From the NCBI RefSeq assembly GCF_029623395.1, contig NZ_JAPYKK010000011.1, forward strand, positions 1-64,000: a stretch of DNA of 64,000 nt. Reading direction: 5' to 3'. This stretch comes from Sphingomonas echinoides (GTDB lineage: Bacteria; Pseudomonadota; Alphaproteobacteria; Sphingomonadales; Sphingomonadaceae). Both the position numbers and the translations under genes were made by a program. Under the pieces are notes generated by a model. The model saw only the letters and a list, made by a program, of their open reading frames with translations, did no database searches and was not told the origin of the DNA. Of this stretch, positions 17,328 to 24,483 are shown one piece after another (position 1 is the first letter of the stretch; each line of letters begins with the position of its first letter).

Positions 17328-18053
17328 TTAAAGGTCCCGTGCGAAGCGTATCACCCTGCCCCAGATCGCGACGTCCTTGGCGTCGACCTCATAGGAATCG
17401 ACGGTCTTGTTGTCCGAGATCACCAGCACGCGCTTACCGCCGTCGATCGGGCGCAGGCGCTTGATCGCTGCGCCGCCATTGATTGATGCGGCGTAGATGC
17501 GGTCGGAATGCAGCAGCTGGTTTTGCGTCGTGTCGATCCAAACAAGATCCGCCGAAACCAGCGTAGGGAACATGCTGTCGCCTACCCCTTGAGCGATCCG
17601 CAACCTTGCCAATGGCGTTCTGGTGAACGACCGAATGTAGGCTAGATCAAACTCGATCGGCTCTTCTTCAACGAAATCGTCCACCGTCGCCCCCGGCCCC
17701 ATCGGCAACCTCAGGTCGAGCTTGATGATGGCACCGGTCTCCCCGGCCCCAATGGAACGCGACGGAAGCGTGCTGCTGTCCGTTTTTGTGTTCGAAGCTG
17801 GAACTAGCTGCTGCTCACGCGGATGGACTAGGTCGACGAGGAAATCCGGATCGTAACCAAGCACCTCCTCGATCGCTCTCAACGTTTTCGGGTTTGGCTT
17901 CTTCGTCTTCCCCCGCTCGATGTCCCAAAGAGGCTTTCCAGAGGTGGCGAGCTTCTGACGCAACAACCCGTCGAAATAATCGCGGGTACGGTCCGACCGC
18001 GCGATCGCTGCGCTCAATTCCGTCTGCAGTGGGGTTTTGCCGGGCTCTTCCAT
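17328..18053 (-). CDS. Prophage repressor, LexA/CI type with S24 autoprotease domain
   Basis: 241 residues from the ATG at 18053; longer readings would run into the operators. N-terminal XRE-like helix-turn-helix (about residues 20-75, containing KLATSGKPLWDIERGK and TLRAIEEVLGY), linker, then the S24 domain: cleavage region SIGAGETG (about 100-107), nucleophile serine in VGDSMFP (S160) and general-base lysine in GAAIKRL (K198). All catalytic parts are present, so RecA-stimulated self-cleavage during SOS is expected. It is transcribed divergently from PR and should bind the four GTAGG-N6-CCTAC sites. Confidence 0.9.
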   Translation of the reverse strand: MEEPGKTPLQTELSAAIARSDRTRDYFDGLLRQKLATSGKPLWDIERGKTKKPNPKTLRAIEEVLGYDPDFLVDLVHPREQQLVPASNTKTDSSTLPSRSIGAGETGAIIKLDLRLPMGPGATVDDFVEEEPIEFDLAYIRSFTRTPLARLRIAQGVGDSMFPTLVSADLVWIDTTQNQLLHSDRIYAASINGGAAIKRLRPIDGGKRVLVISDNKTVDSYEVDAKDVAIWGRVIRFARDL

Positions 18054-18090
18054 GTAGGGCTCATCCCACACCGTCCCATCAACCAGAAGG

Positions 18091-18106
18091 CTAGGATTTG
18101 CCCTAC
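18091..18106. promoter_or_regulatory. Operator OR2 (CTAGGATTTGCCCTAC)
   Basis: Palindrome of the same type as OL1 and OR1, with one mismatch in the left half-site. It lies upstream of the PR -35 box and downstream of any divergent repressor promoter, so it may also autoregulate the repressor. Its centre is 31 bp from OR1. Confidence 0.73.
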
Positions 18107-18115
18107 CTTTTATGC

Positions 18116-18145
18116 TTGACGGTAGGGCGAATCCTACGGTATCGA
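18116..18145 (+). promoter_or_regulatory. Predicted rightward early promoter PR
   Basis: -35 TTGACG (18116-18121), 18-base spacer holding operator OR1, and -10 TATCGA (18140-18145). Transcription would begin near 18152, at the ATG of the Cro-like gene, so that mRNA may be leaderless. Confidence 0.65.
18122..18137. promoter_or_regulatory. Operator OR1 (GTAGGGCGAATCCTAC)
   Basis: Perfect GTAGG/CCTAC half-sites around six bases. It sits inside PR between -35 and -10. With OR2 it forms a larger interrupted inverted repeat (TAGGAT-N2-GCCCTACC at 18092-18107 against GGTAGGGC-N2-ATCCTA at 18121-18136). Confidence 0.8.
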
Positions 18146-18152
18146 TCATGGC

Positions 18153-18368
18153 ATGCAGCACGATGCCCCCTCGCTACCAGACGCGATCGACACGTTCATC
18201 GCAGCCAATTCCATGTCGCCCGTCACGTTCGGTCGCATGGCGATGAGGGATCCGCACTTCGTGAGGGACATTCGTGGCGGTCGTCGAGTTTGGCCCGAGA
18301 CCGAGGCAATGGTTCGCAAATTCATGGCCTCGTACCGCGCGCCTGCTGCCGAACGGGAGGCAGCATGA
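18153..18368 (+). CDS. Cro-like small helix-turn-helix protein
   Basis: 71 residues, first gene rightward of PR and divergent from the repressor. The region AIDTFIAANSMSPVTFGRMA MRDPHFVRDIRGGRR ... VRKFM fits a lambda-repressor-like helix-turn-helix (helix, S-P-x-x-F-G turn, recognition helix). Position and size suggest a Cro function, competing with the repressor for the operators. The start at 18153 coincides with the predicted transcript 5' end. It ends in an ATGA overlap. Confidence 0.75.
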   Translation: MQHDAPSLPDAIDTFIAANSMSPVTFGRMAMRDPHFVRDIRGGRRVWPETEAMVRKFMASYRAPAAEREAA

Positions 18369-18499
18369 ACATCGTCGAACAACTCGCATTTTGGGCAGTC
18401 GCGGCGGTCGGCCTTCGGCTGACGCTCGGCGGCATTCTTTCCCTCTCCCTCGGGCACGCGCTCACGACGCGCGACCGACGCTGCAACGAGGAGCGATAG
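18365..18499 (+). CDS. Small membrane protein, 44 aa
   Basis: Starts at ATG 18365, overlapping the Cro-like gene's TGA. Sequence MNIVEQLAFWAVAAVGLRLT then LGGILSLSLGHALTT and a basic end; one or two membrane segments. Below the usual gene-calling size; supported by the overlap and hydrophobic design. Confidence 0.5.
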   Translation: MNIVEQLAFWAVAAVGLRLTLGGILSLSLGHALTTRDRRCNEER

Positions 18500-18502
18500 G
18501 CC

Positions 18503-18670
18503 ATGACTCACGCTCAAGACGAAGCGGCCGGGAAAGCCATGCTCGATCCCCTGATCGCCGCTCTCGACGCGATCCCGCTGCCGGTCTGCGCGACCTGCGG
18601 GAAGGCGCTCTGCTCGCACACCGACGCTGAATTCAAAGGCGCCGCTCACCAGAAAGGGTTTTCGGAATGA
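18503..18670 (+). CDS. Small putative zinc-ribbon protein, 55 aa
   Basis: ATG 18503, stop 18668-18670, overlapping the next gene by 4 nt. Reads MTHAQDEAAGKAMLDPLIAA and then PLPVCATCGKALCSH, with Cys/His spaced like a short zinc knuckle (C-x2-C-x4-C-x-H). Function unknown. Confidence 0.5.
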   Translation: MTHAQDEAAGKAMLDPLIAALDAIPLPVCATCGKALCSHTDAEFKGAAHQKGFSE

Positions 18671-18855
18671 AGTTCGCTTTCGCGATACTCGCCGCAGTGT
18701 TGCTGTGGGCTTGGTCCCCCGCCGTCGCCAGCATGCTGGCGGGTCTGGCGCTGTACCTCGCCATTGCTGTCGCCTCTGCCGCCTTTTGCTCGATCGGAAC
18801 GGACGTGGACGTTCGGGAAGATGCGAATGCTGTTCATCATGGGAACGGATCGTAA
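18667..18855 (+). CDS. Small membrane protein, 62 aa
   Basis: MKFAFAILAAVLLWAWSPAV followed by a second hydrophobic stretch (MLAGLALYLAIAVASAAF) and a polar tail. Two membrane spans or a signal peptide plus one. ATGA overlap in front, TAATG overlap behind. No family recognised. Confidence 0.55.
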   Translation: MKFAFAILAAVLLWAWSPAVASMLAGLALYLAIAVASAAFCSIGTDVDVREDANAVHHGNGS

Positions 18856-19355
18856 TGACGCAGTGCAGCAGCGTCGTTCCCGAAAATCGGGACGTTAACG
18901 AAGCGGAGTTCCGGGCTGCAATGCTGAGCGGTCTCGCACGATGCTCCAACACCACGGCGACGAAGCGTTCGCTCGCCGCTGCGATGGATCTGTCGAGCAA
19001 GGGCTTGGAGAATATCCAGATGCGCGGCGCGATGCCGGGGCCCAAGCGGCTGTGGGACGCCACGACGGCTTGCCCACACGCCCTCGACGACATCGCCCGG
19101 CTTTACGGGTTCGAGCTGGTCCGTTCGATCGAACCGACGGGCACCGCTGAGCACGGCACGCTGCCGATTGCCACCTTGCTGGCGCAGATCGCTGAGGCTG
19201 AAGCGCCCGGCAGCGATGGCGGCACTGTCAAGACGCACAAGGAATTGATCGCGATGGAGCAGCACCTCCTCCGTGTTCACGCACTCACAGGCCAGTGGTT
19301 GAAGGAGATCGCCGATCACCGCGCACCGACTGGGCTCCGCTCGATTCACAACTGA
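18855..19355 (+). CDS. Hypothetical early regulatory protein, 166 aa
   Basis: Start ATG 18855 (TAATG junction). The first 80 residues contain FRAAMLSGLARCSNTTATKR SLAAAMDLSSKGLENI, with the shape of a helix-turn-helix (RSLAAAMDLSSKGLENI as turn and recognition helix) as in CII-like or XRE proteins. The rest is helical and contains KTHKELIAMEQHLLRVHALT. Position third-to-fifth after Cro is where CII-type activators sit in lambdoid phages, but no direct proof exists. Confidence 0.6.
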   Translation: MTQCSSVVPENRDVNEAEFRAAMLSGLARCSNTTATKRSLAAAMDLSSKGLENIQMRGAMPGPKRLWDATTACPHALDDIARLYGFELVRSIEPTGTAEHGTLPIATLLAQIAEAEAPGSDGGTVKTHKELIAMEQHLLRVHALTGQWLKEIADHRAPTGLRSIHN

Positions 19356-19393
19356 GGTTTAGCGCCGGCGCGACCGGCAGGGAGTAGACGACA

Positions 19394-19549
19394 ATGCCGA
19401 ACACCACCCGCGCGGTGGCGACGATGGTCGCTTCCGCGAACGATAAACCGCGCTTTGCTGGATCGCCGTCGTTTCGGCTCCTGCCGATCGCGAACAAGGC
19501 GATCGACGGCTGGAACGCTCGCGTCCGGGCATGGGCGGAGGCAGCATAA
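19394..19549 (+). CDS. Hypothetical small protein, 51 aa
   Basis: ATG 19394 to TAA 19547-19549. Reads MPNTTRAVATMVASANDKPR FAGSPSFRLL then NKAIDGWNARVRAWAEAA. It ends in a TAATG junction with the next gene. No family recognised. Judged real mostly by this junction and codon use. Confidence 0.45.
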   Translation: MPNTTRAVATMVASANDKPRFAGSPSFRLLPIANKAIDGWNARVRAWAEAA

Positions 19550-20451
19550 TGGCGCACCCTCGCATCATCCAGCAGCAGATGCTCGACTGGATCAAGAACA
19601 GTCTGTCGCTGCGCAGCGCGCTGCCGACCGATACCCAGATCGTCGACCGGTTCAATTTGCGCGGCGTGGAATCGGCGCGGTCGCTGCTCGCAGACCTGGC
19701 GGATGCTGGCGAGATCACGATCAAGGGCCACGGTGCGACCCGCTCGATCGCCCTCGGACGCAAGGAGAAGACATTCGAGCCTGCTCCCCGGCCGACACCC
19801 GCAGTAGTTGCCCGGATCGGCGGCAAGCGCGCTGATGACGAGAAGGTGCAGATCGACACAGCCGCGGCGCGCATCCGTGAGATCATCGAGCGCGGAAAAG
19901 AGCCAGCGTCAGAGAACGCGACCTCAGACGCGGCAAAGGAGCGCCTCGGTGCTGCCGTCGATAGTGCGGTCAAGGCCCTCAAGAAACAGGGCGAAGCTAT
20001 CGAAGAGTTTATTGCTCAGGACGACGTAGCGACGCCGACTGAACCAACCGAGCCCGATGCGAAAGCTTCGGCCTACTGGACCGTCACAGCCGACGACAAA
20101 GCATCGGAGGAACCGTCGTTCGCGCTTGTTTCCCTCCAAACCGGAACGGGCGGTCGTTTATCGCGTCAGGAAGCGGCGATAGCCACGCGAGACGTCCGGC
20201 GGCAACTGAACATCCACTTCCCACAGGACCAGTTCGAGAAGCTTGCAGCGCTCGCGGACGTCGCCGGGGAAACCCCGGGTGCCTTCGCGCGCGGCGCGCT
20301 GATCAGCTGCATCGCCCGCAAACCTCGGGTGCCGGCGGCGGTCACCGCTGCGGCACTGCGCGAGAAAGCTCCGGTGATCGACTTCGCTGACCGGATGATG
20401 ATCCTAGGCCTCGCTGCCTATGCCCACGAACGCGCAGGGAGCGCAGCCTGA
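19549..20451 (+). CDS. Hypothetical DNA-binding early protein, 300 aa
   Basis: N-terminal 65 residues form a likely winged helix: IIQQQMLDWIKNSLSLRS, LPTDTQIVDRFNLRGVESA, RSLLADLADAGEITIKGHGA, similar in layout to LexA- or GntR-type domains. The middle is a charged helical linker (AAARIREIIERG, VDSAVKALKKQGEAIEEFI). The C-terminal part, QLNIHFPQDQFEKLAALADV AGETPGAFARGAL, resembles a ribbon-helix-helix/arc-like segment. A partition or replication regulator is possible. TAATG and TGATG junctions connect it to neighbours. Confidence 0.6.
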   Translation: MAHPRIIQQQMLDWIKNSLSLRSALPTDTQIVDRFNLRGVESARSLLADLADAGEITIKGHGATRSIALGRKEKTFEPAPRPTPAVVARIGGKRADDEKVQIDTAAARIREIIERGKEPASENATSDAAKERLGAAVDSAVKALKKQGEAIEEFIAQDDVATPTEPTEPDAKASAYWTVTADDKASEEPSFALVSLQTGTGGRLSRQEAAIATRDVRRQLNIHFPQDQFEKLAALADVAGETPGAFARGALISCIARKPRVPAAVTAAALREKAPVIDFADRMMILGLAAYAHERAGSAA

Positions 20452-20639
20452 TGCCAGACAATATCGATGTGGCGGTGGAGATCAGCGATCTGCACCTCGA
20501 ACGTAGCATCCGCGCGGCGCGGCAGCCGGTTCCGGTTGGTGTCGCTGGTGAATGCGAGACGTGCTTCGAGGACAGCAAGCGGTTGATCGGCGGGCGCTGC
20601 GCGCCTTGCCGTGACCGCGCGCAGAAGCGCCGCCGCTGA
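20451..20639 (+). CDS. TraR/DksA-like C4 zinc-finger protein, 62 aa
   Basis: N-terminal acidic helix (NIDVAVEISDLHLERSIRAA), then a C4 pattern CETC-x10-CAPC followed by RDRAQKRRR. This is the pattern of short phage TraR/DksA-like proteins that bind the RNA polymerase secondary channel. It may tune transcription of host or phage promoters. The Asp pair of the DksA tip is not clearly recognisable. One-base overlaps with both neighbours. Confidence 0.65.
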   Translation: MPDNIDVAVEISDLHLERSIRAARQPVPVGVAGECETCFEDSKRLIGGRCAPCRDRAQKRRR

Positions 20640-20965
20640 TGCGCTTGGTCATTCTCGAAAGCCCCTATGCGGGAGACGTCGAGCGGAACGTCGCCTATGC
20701 GCGTGCCTGCTTGGCGGACAGCCTTGCACGGGGTGAAGCGCCGATCGCCAGTCACCTGCTCTACACGCAGCCCGGCGTCCTCAACGACGAGAGCGCGGAC
20801 GAGCGGGCTCTCGGCATCGCGGCCGGGCTGGCTTGGAAGTCAGTGGCAGACGCTCAGGTGTTCTACGTCGATCTCGGTTGGTCGAAGGGCATGTCCGCCG
20901 CCGCCGGTGGCCGCGCTTTCGAGACGATCGAATGCCGCCGCCTTGGCGGGGAGTGGACAGCATGA
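20639..20965 (+). CDS. DUF4406/DUF7768-like nucleoside deoxyribosyltransferase-fold protein
   Basis: 108 residues. MRLVILESPYAGDVERNVAY ARACLADSLARGEAPIASHL and GWSKGMSAAA match small phage proteins with a nucleoside 2-deoxyribosyltransferase-like Rossmann fold: (S)PYAGD at the strand-1 loop, N-x-x-Y-A-R, a conserved S-H motif and a G-x-S-x-G near the end. Substrate unknown. Located directly before the DNA methyltransferase and overlapping it by 4 nt. Confidence 0.65.
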   Translation: MRLVILESPYAGDVERNVAYARACLADSLARGEAPIASHLLYTQPGVLNDESADERALGIAAGLAWKSVADAQVFYVDLGWSKGMSAAAGGRAFETIECRRLGGEWTA

Positions 20966-22185
20966 CGGCAACCGTCCTCCACGGCGACTGCCGGGTCCTC
21001 ATGGCCGCTATGGCCGATGCCTCGATCGACAGCATTGCCACCGATCCACCGTACGAGCTCGGCTTCATGGGTCGCAGCTGGGACAAGTCCGGCATCGCCA
21101 ATGACGTGGCAATGTGGCGCGAGGCCCTCCGCGTACTCAAGCCCGGCGGCATCTTGGCCGCGTTCTCGCACGCCCGCACCTATCACCGAATGGCGTGCGC
21201 GATCGAGGACGCTGGCTTCGAGATCCGCGACCAGATCATGTGGCTGTACGGATCGGGCTTTCCGAAAGGCGGCAACCGCGACGGCAAAGGCAGCTGCCTC
21301 AAGCCCGCGCACGAGCCGATCGCCGTTGCGCGCAAGCCCCTGATCGGATCGGTGGCGGCCAACGAGGCGCTGTACGGTACCGGCGCCATCAACATCGATA
21401 TCTGCCGGGTCCCGACCGACGAAACCATCCGCGCTGGAACCGGCGTTATCCCGATGCGCCATGATGAAGCCACCCCACGAGCGCTTCCTGGCGCGAAATA
21501 CGATGCCGCCAAGCGAGGAACGCTCGAAGAGTTTCGGCGCATGCCTGGGGCAGTGCCGCCGAACAAGCTGGGCCGGTGGCCTGCGAACGTCGTGCACGAC
21601 GGTAGCGACGAGGTTCTTGCAGGATTTCCCAATACAGCAAGCGGAACCGGGGCTGTCAAACGCGCCAGCGGCGGGGATGCCGATGGCAATCGGGGCGCCG
21701 CATACGGAAGCGAAAGCCGACCGGCAGGTACGGTTATGGTTTGCCACGGGGACAGCGGCAGCGCCGCCAGGTTTTTCTATTGTGCCAAGGCGAGCAAGGC
21801 GGATCGCGACGAGGGACTCGATCACCTCGACCCGCAGGCATTCGTCCAGTTCCAGACCGGTAACGGTGAGAGCGGCGCGGCGTCGAGCCTGAGCGAAGGC
21901 CGAGAGACTCAGTACCGGAACATCCACCCGACGGTGAAGCCCGAGGGCCTCATGCGGTGGCTGGTCCGTCTCTACACGCCGCCCGGCGGCACGGTCCTGG
22001 ACCCGTTCACGGGCAGCGGCTCGACCGGGAAGGCCGCCGTCCTCGAAGGCCTCCATTTCATCGGCTGCGAACTGACCGACGATTACGTCCCGATCGCGCG
22101 CGCGCGCATTGCGGCGGCCGAGGTCCGGGCTGCCGACGTTCCCGCGCCCTCGCCTCAGCTGGGGCTGTTCGAGGACGCCGCATGA
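20962..22185 (+). CDS. DNA N6-adenine/N4-cytosine methyltransferase
   Basis: 407 residues. Motif IV TDPPY at 27-31 comes first, and the SAM motif [10 protein letters not shown] lies near residue 347, giving the beta-class order. [11 protein letters not shown] precedes the SAM motif. A large middle insertion holds the presumed recognition region. DPPY fits N6-adenine or N4-cytosine transfer. No restriction partner is adjacent. It is the second DNA methyltransferase of this prophage, transcribed from the opposite early promoter. Starts in an ATGA overlap. Confidence 0.87.
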   Translation: MTATVLHGDCRVLMAAMADASIDSIATDPPYELGFMGRSWDKSGIANDVAMWREALRVLKPGGILAAFSHARTYHRMACAIEDAGFEIRDQIMWLYGSGFPKGGNRDGKGSCLKPAHEPIAVARKPLIGSVAANEALYGTGAINIDICRVPTDETIRAGTGVIPMRHDEATPRALPGAKYDAAKRGTLEEFRRMPGAVPPNKLGRWPANVVHDGSDEVLAGFPNTASGTGAVKRASGGDADGNRGAAYGSESRPAGTVMVCHGDSGSAARFFYCAKASKADRDEGLDHLDPQAFVQFQTGNGESGAASSLSEGRETQYRNIHPTVKPEGLMRWLVRLYTPPGGTVLDPFTGSGSTGKAAVLEGLHFIGCELTDDYVPIARARIAAAEVRAADVPAPSPQLGLFEDAA

Positions 22186-22214
22186 CCACCGAGAATCACC
22201 AAGGGAGAATGACC

Positions 22215-22493
22215 ATGACGACCAAACTGAACCTCGGCGACAAGGCGCGCCACGCCATTACCGGCCTGGAAGGCATCGTGACCGCTCGTGTCGAATACCT
22301 CACCGGCTGCGCCCAGGTGTCGTTGCAGCCGCAGGGGCTGACCGAGCAGGGCAAACCCTTCGAGTCCTTCTACTTCGACGAGCCGTACGTCGACCTCGTC
22401 GAGCGCCAGACGGTGGCCAATCGGACGCCTGGGCGCACCGACGGCGCGACCGCCGCGCCGGGCCGCAACGGCAACACGCCGGCACCGCGCTGA
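22215..22493 (+). CDS. Hypothetical early protein, 92 aa
   Basis: The start at ATG 22215 is decided by AGGGAG seven bases upstream; in-frame ATGs at 22182 and 22209 are less well placed. The next gene has the almost identical leader AGGGAGAACGACCATG. Sequence [40 protein letters not shown] then [18 protein letters not shown] is a small beta-barrel like those of other phage proteins, with a disordered Thr/Gly/Pro tail. Function unknown. Confidence 0.65.
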   Translation: MTTKLNLGDKARHAITGLEGIVTARVEYLTGCAQVSLQPQGLTEQGKPFESFYFDEPYVDLVERQTVANRTPGRTDGATAAPGRNGNTPAPR

Positions 22494-22516
22494 ACCAGTT
22501 CACAGGGAGAACGACC

Positions 22517-22756
22517 ATGAGCGAGACCATTGCAGCCGACCAGTTGCGCCTGATCATCGAGAGGGTGGAACGGCTTGAGGAAGAAAAGAAGGGGATCTCT
22601 GACGATATCTCCGACGTCTACGGCGAAGCCAAATCCACCGGCTTCGACGTCAAGACGATCAAGGAAATCGTCAAACTGCGGAAGATGGAAAAGCACCACC
22701 GCGACGAGGCCGAGATGCTGCTCGAGACCTACAAGCAGGCGCTGGGGCTGGCCTGA
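22517..22756 (+). CDS. GapR-like (DUF2312) nucleoid-associated protein
   Basis: 79 residues. [40 protein letters not shown] and KLRKMEKHH are the family signature of DUF2312/GapR. In Caulobacter, GapR binds overtwisted AT-rich DNA ahead of forks and helps topoisomerases. This copy lies in the early/replication module, so it may serve phage DNA replication or pirate host chromosome organisation. RBS AGGGAG is ideal. A one-base overlap (TGATG) joins it to the next gene. Confidence 0.87.
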   Translation: MSETIAADQLRLIIERVERLEEEKKGISDDISDVYGEAKSTGFDVKTIKEIVKLRKMEKHHRDEAEMLLETYKQALGLA

Positions 22757-23013
22757 TGCGCCTGCTGGCCATCCTGTTCCGCAATCGGCGGGACGACCTG
22801 GCGGCAATGTCTGACCAGGAACGCGCTCTCGTAGAGCAGCAGATCGCTGCAACTGCCCGGATCGAAAGGATCCGGGCAGACATCGACGCAAATCTGCAGC
22901 GTCGGAAGGCTAGCCGCGCTGCCCTCAACGAACGCGCCCGCAAGGGCGTGGAAACCAAGATGCAGGCGCAGGTCGCTCGCGATCCGCTGCTGCGAGAACA
23001 GGTGCCTTTCTGA
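22756..23013 (+). CDS. Small coiled-coil protein, 85 aa
   Basis: Basic N-terminus ([14 protein letters not shown]), then a continuous charged helix (SDQERALVEQQIAATARIER, ALNERARKGVETKMQAQVAR). No membrane span long enough to be sure. It overlaps the GapR-like gene by one base and could be a partner or simply a helical early protein. Confidence 0.55.
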   Translation: MRLLAILFRNRRDDLAAMSDQERALVEQQIAATARIERIRADIDANLQRRKASRAALNERARKGVETKMQAQVARDPLLREQVPF

Positions 23014-23065
23014 TGCTGACGCCTCAATCGCTACCGTCTTGGCGAATGAAGATCGGGAAAATACC

Positions 23066-23599
23066 ATGAAACGATTCAGGAGCCGAGGCGGTGATCTTAC
23101 TACCTCCCTCATCGAAAGCATTCTTGCGTCCGCAAAACACGAAGCTGCTGAAGCGATCGACTTCCATTATTCTCGCGCCGCTGATGTGTGTGAAAGCCCG
23201 ATCGAGAAGCTTTTTCTCGCTCAGATGCTGCATCCGGAAACCCTCGCAGAGACAGAGTCTCGCTTGCACATCATGTGCGTGAAAGGTGGTCTGGTCGCTT
23301 ATGCTGTGCCGCCGCCAATTCCCGGGGTTTACGTCTATCCGCAGATCACCATCGGGCGATACCGCGTCGACTTTCTCTTACAATACGTGGACTTCAATGG
23401 TGTGAGCCAGCTGATCGTTGAAGTCGACGGCCACGACTTTCACGAACGGACAAAAGAGCAGGCCCAGCGGGACAAAGCTCGTGACCGAGCCTTGGTGTCG
23501 CAAGGATACCGCGTTCTGCGCTTTACCGGTTCAGAGGTATTCGCGGACCCGCTGTCAGTAGCCTTGGAAGCCATAGAGATTCTGGTTGATCGGCCATGA
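23066..23599 (+). CDS. DUF559-type PD-(D/E)XK nuclease-like protein
   Basis: 177 residues from ATG 23066; a TTG at 23039 would add nine. Contains CESPIEKLFLAQML, then the nuclease core YRVDFLLQY ... LIVEVDGHDFHERTKEQAQR DKARDRALVSQGYRVLRFTG, which supplies the D-x(n)-E-x-D set and the basic helix of very-short-patch-repair/DUF559 endonucleases. An active nuclease acting on phage recombination, or host DNA, is inferred. It ends with an ATGA overlap onto the replication gene. Base composition is a bit lower in GC than neighbours, hinting at separate acquisition. Confidence 0.75.
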   Translation: MKRFRSRGGDLTTSLIESILASAKHEAAEAIDFHYSRAADVCESPIEKLFLAQMLHPETLAETESRLHIMCVKGGLVAYAVPPPIPGVYVYPQITIGRYRVDFLLQYVDFNGVSQLIVEVDGHDFHERTKEQAQRDKARDRALVSQGYRVLRFTGSEVFADPLSVALEAIEILVDRP

Positions 23600-24483
23600 G
23601 CGGTATTGCGCCCCTCACCCCAGCGGACGCTGACCTGCAGGACTTCCCGTTCATGCCGCTGCACGTCGCACGCTTGCGCGACAGCGACCTTGCGGCAGAG
23701 GCGCATCCGGAAGCCTGCTGGTACGCAGTGCTCCTATGGTCCGCGTCGTGGCATCAGGTGCCCGCCGGTTCGCTGCCGACCGGCGAGGCGGTACTTGCGC
23801 GCCTGTGCGGGCTTGGCCGCGATGTGAAGACGTTCCGTCGGCATCGAGACGACGCCATGCGCGGCTGGATCGAATGCGATGACGGTCGGCTTTATCACCC
23901 AGTGGTGGCCGAGCAGGTCAATTCCGCGTGGTCAGAGAAGCTCGCGTATCGCGACCGCAAGGCCAAGCGTGTCGCCATTGCTGAGAAGGCCGCCGAAGCA
24001 CGCTGGAGCAAAGCCCCAAGCAACGGAGATGCAGATGCGTCGGGCATGCATGATGCATCTGCCGGCGATGCTTCAAGCACGTCCGATGCAATGCCGAAAG
24101 GGAAAGGGACAGGGAGAGGGACAGGGAGTTATTCCGATGCTGACGCATCGGCGGCGGCGCCCGCCCCTCCCGTCGAACCGGTCGATCCCGAAAAGGTAAT
24201 GTTCGACCAGGGCCGCCGTCTCCTAGCCGAGGCCGGGATCCTGAACGGCAAAGCCGGCGGCATTCTCGGCAAATGGAAGCGCGACCACGGCGCCGAAGCT
24301 GTGATCGTCGCCCTCGGCAAAGCCCAGCGCGAAGGCGCAATCGACCCCGTCAGTTTCATCGAAGGATGCTTCCGCAATGGCAAACGACCTCACCACGACC
24401 GACCGAGCGGACCAATCGAGAGCCGTCGGCGCTTTCGCGAACAGCACGATGTGGAACCTGACCTCGGCTATGGCCCGAGCTGA
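23596..24483 (+). CDS. Phage replication protein with DUF1376 domain
   Basis: 295 residues. N-terminal FMPLHVARLRDSDLAAEAHP EACWYAVLLWSASW, then P-x-x-S-L-P-T-x-x-A-V-L-A-R-L-C-G-L-G, is the DUF1376 pattern of phage replication initiators/loader proteins. The middle is low complexity (GDADASGMHDASAGDASS, PKGKGTGRGTG) and its DNA contains the candidate origin (separate entries). The C-terminal part, VMFDQGRRLLAEAGILNGKA GGILGKWKRDHG, is the usual initiator tail. Comparable in layout to lambda O, with the origin inside the gene. Confidence 0.8.
   Translation: MSGIAPLTPADADLQDFPFMPLHVARLRDSDLAAEAHPEACWYAVLLWSASWHQVPAGSLPTGEAVLARLCGLGRDVKTFRRHRDDAMRGWIECDDGRLYHPVVAEQVNSAWSEKLAYRDRKAKRVAIAEKAAEARWSKAPSNGDADASGMHDASAGDASSTSDAMPKGKGTGRGTGSYSDADASAAAPAPPVEPVDPEKVMFDQGRRLLAEAGILNGKAGGILGKWKRDHGAEAVIVALGKAQREGAIDPVSFIEGCFRNGKRPHHDRPSGPIESRRRFREQHDVEPDLGYGPS
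24028..24149. other. Candidate prophage replication origin: GATGC iterons
   Basis: GATGC occurs on the plus strand at 24028, 24034, 24052, 24067, 24085 and 24136, and on the minus strand as GCATC at 24055 and 24145. Eight copies in 122 bases is far above expectation. Some extend to GATGC(A/G)TC palindromes. They sit in the linker of the DUF1376 gene, as lambda ori sits in gene O. The encoded Asp-Ala-Ser repeats explain part of the pattern. Confidence 0.5.
24100..24126 (+). repeat. Five GGG tracts at 6-bp period (G-quadruplex-type motif)
   Basis: GGG at 24100, 24106, 24112, 24118 and 24124, each separated by three bases (AAA, ACA, AGA, ACA). This is a textbook G3N3 four-repeat quadruplex sequence on the coding strand, within an all-purine run apart from C. 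It follows the iterons at once. Confidence 0.75.

Noticed and set aside
22182..22214. ATG at 22182 as start of the 92-aa gene
   Set aside because: The ribosome-binding site AGGGAG points to 22215 and the following gene has the same leader, so the longer form is less likely.
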